From NCBI GenBank assembly GCA_903813345.2, contig CAIIXF020000002.1:34492109-34556108 (forward strand): a stretch of DNA of 64,000 bases, written 5' to 3'. Made by a program: the position numbers and the translations under genes. The stretch is from Owenia fusiformis (taxonomy: Eukaryota; Annelida; Polychaeta; Sabellida; Oweniidae). Position 1 is the stretch's first letter; every line of letters starts with the position of its first letter. Positions 58,501-64,000 of the stretch are shown piece after piece. The notes under the pieces were generated by a model. That model saw nothing but the letters and a program-made list of their open reading frames with translations. It had not been told where the DNA came from and ran no database searches.

Positions 58501-59736
58501 GAATGGAGTGGACATATTGGAAATTCCTTTTGAGCAGAGCTCCTATGCCCATTAAGAATCAAATCAAATCTGCCAATTGGTATTTGAGTTATCATTCATA
58601 AAGACAAACGGACGGACGGAAGGATGAATGAACAGATGGGCAAACTACATTCAGTGGGTTAATAATGAGGTATATGCATAACCCCTACATTGGAATGGAA
58701 GTTACACAACAGACACTTAGTACTCCTAGTACTCCAAAAATTTGTTAAAAAACTCAAAATATGACAATCCAAATACATTAAGCCAGACCCAATGGCATTT
58801 AAATTAATGACTCATATATAAGCAGAACACGGTACCATGAATGTGGGTGGGGAGAGACCTATAATCAAGTTTTGCACTAAATCCTACATAAACTAATTTT
58901 GAAATATCAAATTGTTTTGAAAATACTATACTTCTAGTATACCTAGAGCCACTGAATAAAACCAATTACTTGTAGGATATAGACTTATATGAGAGGCAAT
59001 CTTACCATCATATTTGATTCCATCATATTCCAAGCTCTTGGTCTCAGCATCAACAATGGAGAAGTAGCAATATCAATATCTGCAAAGCAAGTGTGAAATG
59101 GTTATAAGAAGTAGTAGGGGGAAAAGGGAACCAGTACTTCAGGCTTCTGTGATTTATTGGTTATAATAAGAGAATTGATGACATTGGAGTAGCAAGGCAT
59201 GGGGCAGATGAGGCAAGCACCTCACCAGAAATTTATAGAAAAATATTCATTCAGATGTTTTTTCAACTAAAACTGTGGAGATGAAGTCCCCACTTATTGG
59301 CCTCACATATATTTTTACATTTGACAGGGGGATGAGAGGGGTGGGGGGTATTTTCATAATTTGCAAAGGATCCTGCCAATCTTGTTTTCAAATATAGGCT
59401 TAAACTTCTGGTATTACCCTTAATTGACAACAAGTTCAAAATTCATTCCATGTGACCCACCTTAATGGCGTACCTGGGGTTTTGCCTGCTACAACCAGCT
59501 GAACATTATATAAGCCTATGATCTGGTTATTCCATGTTTAAGGTGCTGGTGGAACGAAAACATTTTTGATAAAAATGCTATACCTGCACATGTTATTTTC
59601 GGGTACAAAATAAAGTTTTCGTTCCACCAGTACATTAATACTTACCTGGGATTTTGCCTGCTACCACCTGCTGAACATTATATAAGCCAATGATCTGATT
59701 GTTCCATGTAGGACAGTGGCCATCATCAAAATCAAC
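40598..59736 (-). CDS. Malate synthase (glyoxylate cycle), C-terminal 422 residues in ten exons
   Basis: The enzyme condenses glyoxylate with acetyl-CoA to malate. Exons in transcript order: 59646-59736, 59006-59079, 54591-54701, 54040-54099, 53362-53512, 52818-53013, 51036-51114, 50588-50656, 50117-50189, 40598-40962. Phases join perfectly (1269 nt including stop). Family stretches are VDFDDGHCPTWNNQ, LLMLRPRAWNM, VPGALFDFGLLMYHNA, LENHIEARLWEEI, LPRGTAKVCVLIENILAAFE, RDHSLGLNCGVFDY (signature; the usual W is F here), FVLPDRQKYV, EVVAGVDGFLVYDL, MEGLKHNIAV and VEDSATAEISRSQIWQWIRH. The Asp of VEDSATAEISR (residue 314 of the visible part) matches the catalytic base. The C-terminus is QKME, with no SKL-type peroxisomal signal. 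Exon 50588-50656 could start 9 nt earlier (tandem acceptors TTTAG / TTGCAG). About 120-130 N-terminal residues are missing; they lie upstream of 59736 and I could not find them to 64000. Confidence 0.94.
41090..41285 (-). other. Candidate unassigned exon in the last malate synthase intron
   Basis: An open 196-nt segment has an acceptor-like TTAGCAG in front and a donor-like G|GTGAAT behind. It would encode 65 residues beginning AKCLTCEQKSQDALDKLIKI and ending SSFLPNFYHFLAFKG. Its entry phase (0) and exit phase (1) equal those of the genuine exon at 50117-50189, so it could replace that exon in frame (RIPQ|AKCL...FKG|EGHF). It has no visible similarity to malate synthase. It could be an alternative exon, a captured gene fragment or chance. 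Confidence 0.35.
41395..41935. repeat. Tandem repeat, about 120-bp unit, 4.5 copies
   Basis: The unit contains TTTTCGCCAGTGAGGATATT, ATAATTAAAAGCAATACATC and AACATTATAATTATCACAAA. Units start near 41390, 41508, 41627, 41748 and 41864. The small open frames across it are artefacts. Confidence 0.9.
41940..43970. other. Malate synthase intron, AT-rich, no gene seen
   Basis: It contains a twofold diverged repeat at 43089-43330 (AATGAAATCCATTA, GGGGACCTCAT/GCGGACCTCAT, TCAG.(T/C)GTATAAA, units of about 118 bp) and otherwise unique AT-rich sequence. Confidence 0.5.
44247..44828. mobile_element. Deleted mariner-like element with about 190-bp inverted repeats
   Basis: CAGGGTGGTCAAAAAAATGG at the left matches the reverse right end CAGGGTGGTAAAAAAATGGA. 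The arms remain alignable for about 190 bp (TCCTCATATCTTTGTCATTT, ACCATATTT.ATGACCATCA). TA lies at both edges (44245-44246, 44829-44830). The CAGGGTGG start, TA target and internal transposase remnant fit mariner. Confidence 0.88.
44412..44639 (-). pseudogene. mariner transposase C-terminal remnant
   Basis: The minus-strand frame contains DTPKRVYENNPRTTADLKKE followed by MIHVIQAITAEKCSQIIDNL. This matches the C-terminal pattern of mariner-family transposases (KDRVY.NNPRT..ELK..I...I..I......V..N). The catalytic DDE/D region is deleted, so the element cannot transpose by itself. Confidence 0.75.
45257..46500. mobile_element. Non-autonomous DNA transposon, 5-bp TSD, Transib/RAG-like termini
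   Basis: The target duplication ATATT lies at 45252-45256 and 46501-46505. The ends read CACGGTGCCCATGTCAAGC and, from the right, CACGATGCCCATGTCAAGC. They extend to about 70-bp inverted repeats that include an inner palindrome (GCGCGCCTA..TAGGCGCGC). A subterminal motif AAACTGCGCGCCTA recurs in forward or reverse at 45288, 45312, 45675, 45707, 46024, 46055, 46433, 46457 and 46471. No transposase is encoded. A CAC-start heptamer with a 5-bp duplication is the pattern of Transib and RAG-type elements, but other families cannot be excluded. Confidence 0.85.
46587..47918 (+). CDS. Class A orphan G protein-coupled receptor, single coding exon
   Basis: The 443-residue product has a long N-terminus (about 105 residues) with six N-glycosylation sequons (N3, N11, N63, N78, N86, N90), then seven hydrophobic helices: about 107-133 (GIPANFLL, TM1 Asn), 139-163 (SVFD, TM2 Asp), 176-205, 222-247, 272-300, 322-346 (CYLP) and 355-377. 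C178 and C258 can form the usual extracellular disulfide. Two hallmarks are altered: DRY is N202-C203-Y204 and NPxxY is N369-P-L-I-C373. The start is the ATG at 46587; the frame is open 24 nt further upstream only through a TTG. TTTTACAG ends at 46582, just before the ATG, suggesting a 5' UTR intron. The gene lies on the opposite strand inside the last malate synthase intron. The ligand is unknown. Confidence 0.9.
   Translation: MTNNSIICSSNSSCATITTMQFSAFTQEQTTLPSELLHSNTLAGANANNDQTLSAFHTTLLQNASTRNDQSTAVFTTNVTTDAFWNITENITEVMLTVAAVTFEERIIETIFTALISIVGIPANFLLFLTLVYNKRFRKPLHIMLCSISVFDFCTVCVSSLYPYSIMKNKWDLGKVLCDTVALIQASCISLTLMTHALVAVNCYLKSKFRSNLAQILTGSRAVIISLLVNVVLVGLVVVLPHLIGYVQADYAPMLGLCVSAWTADVVQNIETQIYIHFTICSIVPYVICIFAYARVLVIIGERQNTFENEIIKRQFVNACKRMGILFIAFTICYLPFTIYTLVDPYLSTIPTWAIRILLIIFHSHVVVNPLICLISMSDINEGLRHMLTRAPRVKSFSSFSSTQRHLSKEQKCKSTTVAKVTYSNSSVASDKATGADRMNSWM
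47985..48695. repeat. Minisatellite, about 58-bp units, 12 copies
   Basis: The unit is TTCTTGAATAATAGAGGAAC, TATGAGTTACTTCTCGTGTT, TGAGGGCAGTA(A/T)A. Variants include GACTTGGTTCTCGTATTTGA. It begins about 65 bp after the GPCR stop, so it may be part of that transcript's 3' UTR. Confidence 0.92.
49125..49350. repeat. Tandem repeat, about 45-bp units, five copies
   Basis: The unit is CAACCAATCAGATTGCTTGAA followed by ATTGATCCAAAACCAAGTGTTTTTGCAT in degenerate form. The open frame at 49127-49315 is an artefact of it. Confidence 0.9.
50265..50515. repeat. Twofold tandem repeat of about 125 bp
   Basis: Each unit has GGCATTT / TGCCATTTTT, GCTGCGACCCCTGTAGACCC (first copy GTTGTGATCCTTGGCGACCC), AGGT.A.C.GAGGT.AA.GTCAAC and ATTATGGGT..AAGGTCATT. 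It lies just upstream, in transcript terms, of the malate synthase exon at 50117-50189. Confidence 0.7.
51925..51944. repeat. Run of 20 C
   Basis: A pure C homopolymer in the malate synthase intron (51115-52817). Shorter G runs occur at 10731-10740 and in 54560-54578. Such runs are prone to length errors. Confidence 0.95.
55260..55415. repeat. Dispersed repeat fragment, inverted relative to 44045-44195
   Basis: CATCCTCCGATCACAGGGCTTC, CTGCGATAAGCAGTTACCAT and AATCTGATTGGCTGTCGC match in reverse the segment at 44045-44195 (GATTGGCTGTCTCAGTGAAG, CTGCTTATCGCAGGAGGGAG, AGCCCTGTGACCGGAGGATG). Family unknown. Confidence 0.65.
55525..55729. mobile_element. MITE with ATTATCCTACACTT ends
   Basis: ATTATCCTACACTTRC at the left mirrors AAGTGTAGGATAAT at the right. 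The interior has repeated palindromic GGATATC/GATATCC and CCGGAGTATATCGTC motifs. About 205 bp with no coding frame. Confidence 0.7.
56124..57189. mobile_element. mariner-like element with unusually long inverted repeats
   Basis: CAGGGTGGGTCAAAAAAACA and the reverse right end CAGGGTGGGCAAAAAAAATT begin arms that can be followed for about 350 bp (ATATCATTTTAA.GGT, TATACTTATTTGGGAG, AGTTGTGTGACTAAA). TA flanks both ends. The centre (about 56540-56880) carries a transposase remnant. Confidence 0.85.
56540..56880 (-). pseudogene. Tc1/mariner transposase remnant
   Basis: The minus-strand frame reads LLNDIKRICGEDFIFQQNIA then SYHRSNETLAFH-stop-EQGVNMIDL, then WPPNSPDANVVDYHTWSHLG. This is the DDE-domain pattern FQQDGAP.H...WPP.SPD.NP..H.W. 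The catalytic Asp after QQ is Asn here and internal stops are present, so it is dead. Confidence 0.85.
57192..59005. other. Malate synthase intron, repeats only
   Basis: 57192-58010 holds no recognisable feature. 58015-58600 is a diverged tandem repeat of about 180-bp units (GGC.GCCATTTTGAAT, GAAATTCCTTCTTCAGCAGA, TTTGA.CCAAATCTG.CAATT, TATTTGAGTTATCAAAA) ending in GGACGGACGGAAGGATGAATG, a terminus common in invertebrate repeats. Confidence 0.6.
59475..59536 (-). pseudogene. Truncated duplicate of malate synthase exon 59646-59736
   Basis: On the minus strand it reads TWNNQIIGLYNVQLVVAGKTP, almost the same as the genuine exon 172 bp upstream in the gene (TWNNQIIGLYNVQQVVAGKIP). It lacks the first part of the exon and its acceptor; its donor is GTACGC instead of GTAAG. 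It is still open, but it cannot be spliced in as an exon without an acceptor. A 95-bp foldback (59541-59634, GGTGGAACGAAAAC...GTTTTCGTTCCACC) sits where the rest of the exon would be. Confidence 0.85.
59541..59634. mobile_element. Small hairpin element between duplicated exons
   Basis: GTGCTGGTGGAACGAAAAC and GTTTTCGTTCCACCAGTAC form a 19-bp perfect stem enclosing about 55 bp. It separates the genuine malate synthase exon from its truncated copy. Confidence 0.7.
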
Positions 59737-60779
59737 CTGAAAACATATAGTATGGGAGCACTTGAATTTAATTTTCATTGGGCTAATTATTAATTAATCA
59801 ATTTGTTCTTTTTTCTCTTGAATTTGAAAAAATTTATGAAACATCAGAGAAGTGGAAAGAACATCTATTCATTCCGACATGACCAGATATCAATAAGGTC
59901 AAACAAGGCATTGACAAAGTGTCACCACCTGCCATTTGTTACAGACACCAAACACTGAACGCCAACCACCAACCACCGAACACAGTCCACAAAAAACTTG
60001 TGGTGGTGACATAAAAAATAGTTGTGCCTCATTTTTGCAAATAGACCCTATGAATGATATTTATATAATGTCAATAACTTATTTACTTTATTTTTGTATT
60101 ATTTGTCCCATTTACATCAACGTTCAGAATCATGGATTTACATTTATATGACAAAATATCATTTCCTGGTTGCATACAGTATTATGGAGTAAAACTTATA
60201 CATTAAAGTGTAATAGTCTCTTAATTTGTTGCCATGGTAACCAATATTAATTAAAATCTGAAAATGTGGATATCATGTAGGTGACCACTGTTTGAATTTC
60301 AATAATAAATATTGCAAAAATATGTTGAAATTGACATCAATTGTCTTTGAGCCTATCTAAAATAAATCAATCTGGAGATTACATCTTATGCAAATTAGAA
60401 CAAAAGTGTAACAATTTAAATATGTCAAGACTAAATACAAAAATGTTATGGTTGATGTTAGAGAAGGCGACAAGAAAGATTAACAATAGAATTCTATGAG
60501 ATTGATAGAAGAAAAGACCAGACATTGCTCTCTAGGAATACAAATAATCATTATTTTCATGTGTTTCATAAAATAGCACAAACGAGGTATTATTAGAGTT
60601 ATCATGCATACAGGTGTATATGACTGAATATGAGAACACAATGTAATATCACAAGATAGCCGCATAGAACCAGAAGAAGCAAAATAATATAATAATAATA
60701 ATGACAATTAGCACTTGCATTACATAACAGATGTCTCATTCAACCGATAGCCCTACACAAGACACCATTCAACCATAGC
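59737..60779. other. Region upstream of the first recognised malate synthase exon
   Basis: No exon for the missing malate synthase N-terminus was found here. It contains a repeat with GTCACCACCTGCCATTTGTTACAGACACC (59920-60010), whose relatives in reverse lie at 16140-16200, 16850-16915 and 30040-30115, and forward at 54865-54915. Confidence 0.5.
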
Positions 60780-61238
60780 ACATACAGAACAACACCTAAT
60801 TTTGTTGGTGTTTACCTTATGAGAGTCCACTCAACAGGTGAACATGAGACAATGAGAATTACTAAAGATGACACCTTCGAGTCTTCTATGAATGTTTAAC
60901 AGCCAGGAAACAGCTATGTTATTGCAAACTTATGCTATATATAAGACAGTTGTAGTGAGGGATGAACAGAACACGATCACTGAAGAAGCCGGCACGATTA
61001 CTACAGAGGCAATGCATACCAAGGACATCTTGAATCACAGGGTGTCATTTACAAACTCTTTAGGACTCAGCAGAAAGCGATGATGAACCAAGGGAGTGGT
61101 AAAGACACAGAAGTGTCATTGATGCGTAAAGTCACAGAAGTGTCATTGATGCATCGGCAATCGCATATACTAAAGATGACACATTGCTAAGCAGGATGTC
61201 AGGACAATGTGATGTCAGTCCAGTGATGTCAAACAATG
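60780..61238 (+). other. Possible exon of an unidentified gene
   Basis: The base composition is visibly less AT-rich than the surroundings, and the block ends in a strong donor (AATG|GTAAGTAG, exon end 61238). A 63-codon frame (60892-61083) starts MFNSQETAMLLQTY and has no recognised domain. CACAGAAGTGTCATTGATGC is repeated at about 61107 and 61133. It could be a 5' or non-coding exon. I cannot assign a gene. Confidence 0.3.
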
Positions 61239-62260
61239 GTAAGTAGCTAAAATAATGTTTGATATATATTTAATTTTGATTCAAATGAAAAATGAAAATA
61301 CAAATGAATACAGGAATTAGTTGATTTGAATTTGTAGTGTTATTTGACAATATTTTCAAAATCTAAATCGTTGATGTATAATCATTACAGTCAAGATCAA
61401 TTTTAGTATTTATTTACAATTTTATGATATTATTGAGCTGTATAATACTGAAATGGTTATTTCATGAGCAAAATGTTATAAACATCGCATGGGAATATTT
61501 TCAGTCATTTCAGTAAAACCAATACAAAAAAACAAGTCAAAATTGATTAGATTCAGAAATAGCATTTTAAAATGAGGCAAACAAACAGAAGAATCAAATA
61601 TCTTAGCTTCTAAGATCGAAATAGAAATATTCTATAAATCTAGTTTTCTGATTTGAAAGTAATAATAAAATGGTTTCCAAAATATCAATTTCATAAAGTA
61701 AACATTATGAGGTCCAAAATGTCAATATGCTCTTCATTATTGAATACACTTTAAAAATGTTTTTTCTTGAGCACATATGGCTTGCTCTATTGATCAAACA
61801 TCTTGCTAAGCATCAGCATTAGATTCAATGGCCCAATTACGATTTCACATTTTCCCGAAGATAGTCAGTGTGATTTCATTTTAGTGAATAACAAAAAACA
61901 AAAGAAATTTCCCTATTCATAATATTATATCATCTAAAGGTTATTTTACAAATTTTGAAGCTTCAGTGCATTTCTAGATGTACGGTATACTTTATTATGT
62001 AGAGTTCGAGTAGGATATCAATTAATTTTGAATATTAATAAGTTATGAAAATCAAATTTATTTTAATAAGCATCTAGCATCTTTTCAATTCAATCTAATA
62101 ACAAATTCCTAGAAAGAAAAGAAATTAGCTCATTTATCGAAAATAATTGACATGGAATCAGTATATTACTTAATCAATTATGGGAATGTATAATATCCTA
62201 ACCTATGCAGAATAATATATCCTGTGACACCTAAAGTAATATAGTCATGCTTATGGAATA
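61239..62260. other. AT-rich sequence, nothing recognised
   Basis: No open frame, repeat array or inverted repeat of note was seen on either strand. Confidence 0.5.
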
Positions 62261-62261
62261 C

Positions 62262-62930
62262 AGTTAAACCTGTCTTATAGGAACAACACTGGTACTACCT
62301 TCAGATTGGCAAGTGTTCAAATTATGAAGACATGCAAAGCCAAAACCAAAACCTAGAGAGGAAAGATTATGCAATACCTGTAAACAAATAGAGGATGAAT
62401 GTCATTTCCTTTTAACTTGTACAAAGAATGATGAGCATAGACAATTATTGTACACTAAGGCTCGTGAAATTCTAAGTAACTTTGACCTCAATAGTGAAAA
62501 TTTATTTGTCAATCTCATTTCAAGTAAAAACTTAACATTACAAAGACACATTGGAAAATTCATTTATCATTCATTTAAGAATTTGTAGTCAGAATGCAGG
62601 GTATGTGCACCACACTTTAAATGTAACCTTGTCCTTTCATCATAATGTATACTACCTTTATTTTGTTTTTTTTTGTATATCTCGTATATATTTTTGTACT
62701 TTTGCCTTAGTTAGTATTTGTAGTTTAGATATTTAGTTTTTTCATAGTTATGACTAATGTAATCATGTTATGATACAAGATGTCAATAAAAGTTATATAT
62801 ATATGGTGTTTTTTTGAAAGAATGCCGCAGATTAAAACATGGGGCCAAAAAAGTGTTCAAATGAGAGGTGTTAAATTGAGAATAAAGACGTGTCTGGATA
62901 TACAGGTTTCAATGTCTATAAAGCATTTGT
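62262..62930. mobile_element. ACAGTTAAACCTG-type MITE split by a LINE fragment
   Basis: The left part (62262-62335, TACAGTTAAACCTGTCTTATAG...GGCAAGTGTTCAAAT) and the right part (62815-62915, AAAAAGTGTTCAAATGAGAG...TACAGGTTT) are the two halves of the ACAGTAAAACCTG family, interrupted by LINE sequence. Confidence 0.55.
62340..62808 (+). mobile_element. 3' end of a third LINE
   Basis: A frame ending at 62588 reads ERLCNTCKQIEDECHFLLTC then TKNDEHRQLLYTKAREILSN, ending HSFKNL-stop. The C..C..E..CHFLL.C zinc motif is the C-terminal signature of LINE ORF2. A 3' UTR of about 220 bp ends in AATAAAAGTTATATATATAT. It is strongly 5'-truncated. Confidence 0.8.
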
Positions 62931-64000
62931 AATATTGAGTCAATAAATTTTTTTTTAAATTATCAGGGATGGGGTTACAGTTTTACAAGGTGTCCATAAA
63001 GTCTCTACTCGTTACACAGACTTTGTGTTATAATTTCAGAGACTTTCCTGGATGTTTCTTTAATCATAGAATAACCATAGAGACAGTATGGTAAAATAAT
63101 TAATTAAGTCTGTGACAATGGTTCAACATAAGGTTGACTGTGATTGGTTGAAACTGCAAGGTGAGACCAGTGCATCAACCTATATACTCATTGTATTAAA
63201 GGTAGCTACTATATTGGACTAGACAAATTGGGATTATTTAATCAAGGTACCCATGGTATTATTTAATTAAAGCAGGCCCTGCAGAGTGAATAATCTGATT
63301 TATTAAATTGAATGTGGAATGTTTGTATATTGTCATATTTATTATATTACTGTTTAACTATTATTTTCTCCGAAAAGCACTTACAAAACAGATTTAAAAG
63401 ACCTAATATTTGGAAAAAAAAACATTTAGCAATATGACAAGATCCCAATTGAAAAAAACACTTGAATATTTTCAATTTTGATAGGCAATTAATTTAATTC
63501 CTACATAAACAATTTTCAATAAGTACAGAAAAGAGGGCCTATTAATTGTGTATATCATTATGAATTTTAAATATTTTAGCTTCATTTAGGATGACCCATT
63601 ATATATATTATTTGCCCTTTAAAAATATCGAAACAACAAAGAAAATATATTAAAAGTGACTGTATCAACAATATTACATATTCAAATATGAGTGTATCAA
63701 TGTTAGATATTTGGCCTTCTAAACCCAAATATGGTTTATAAAGAAAAGAACAATGTGACTTTGTTTAGGTTATTGACTACTTTTGTCTGATGTAAATCTT
63801 CAATATGGCATGATTTGTGGTTTTTAGGCCATGGTGCAATCATTTTTGAACATTTTAGCAAGTATGTCACTTTTCTGAACACAACACTCGGAATAAGTTT
63901 ATCACACTTTCAGTTCTGCCAAACAATTACACCAAATACCAGCCAACTTCTTCCCAAACAATAAACATTTAGGAATTTTCAATTTGAATTTTTCAACAAT
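62931..64000. other. AT-rich sequence with one transposon-end fragment
   Basis: CAAGGTGTCCATAAAGTCTCTACTC at about 62987-63010 resembles a Tc1/mariner terminal repeat, but no partner end is in view. No gene was recognised to the end of the window. Confidence 0.45.

Noticed and set aside
59737-64000. N-terminal exons of malate synthase
   Set aside because: I looked on the minus strand for the expected GPVDRKM / NALNSGA region and did not find it; it is probably outside the window or too diverged to see by eye.

Overview
The window is AT-rich animal nuclear DNA with split genes, GT-AG introns and many transposon copies. No bacterial, plasmid or phage signature was seen. A malate synthase gene, LINEs of the L1/Tx1 and CR1/Jockey types, many mariner and MITE copies and GACCTTGACCT-type repeats suggest a marine invertebrate, possibly a mollusc or another non-vertebrate bilaterian. 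The species cannot be named from the sequence.

Layout: 1-2880 holds two related blocks of a dispersed repeat. 2922-9577 is a satellite of about 59 copies of a 112-bp unit. 9578-13254 is intergenic with minisatellites. 13255-15055 (minus) is a two-exon Rab33 gene with an apparent 11-bp deletion that breaks its frame. 458 bp away and head to head, NAA15 (NatA auxiliary subunit) runs 15514-37028 (plus) in 21 exons encoding 860 residues. I rebuilt every exon with consistent phase. Its introns hold a near full-length LINE, a 5'-truncated LINE, several foldback elements and MITEs, and a 54-unit array of a 56-bp repeat whose every unit carries a 3' splice acceptor; the last unit supplies the acceptor of exon 19. 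37029-40597 is 3' UTR and intergenic DNA. 40598-59736 (minus) is a malate synthase gene; ten exons give 422 C-terminal residues, and the N-terminal exons were not found. Its last intron (9.15 kb) contains an opposite-strand class A GPCR gene (46587-47918), a 1244-bp non-autonomous DNA transposon with a 5-bp target duplication and a mariner remnant. 59737-64000 is mostly repeats plus one possible exon.

How the genes relate: Rab33 (Golgi/autophagy GTPase) and NAA15 (co-translational N-terminal acetylation) share a short intergenic region that must hold both promoters. From memory they are also neighbours in human (NAA15-RAB33B), so this looks like old microsynteny. Malate synthase is the glyoxylate-cycle enzyme joining glyoxylate and acetyl-CoA.

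The most unusual theme is repeated local tandem duplication that copies 3' splice sites with the start of the adjoining exon: NAA15 exons 5, 10, 12 and, hugely amplified, 19. A malate synthase exon also has a degraded second copy.
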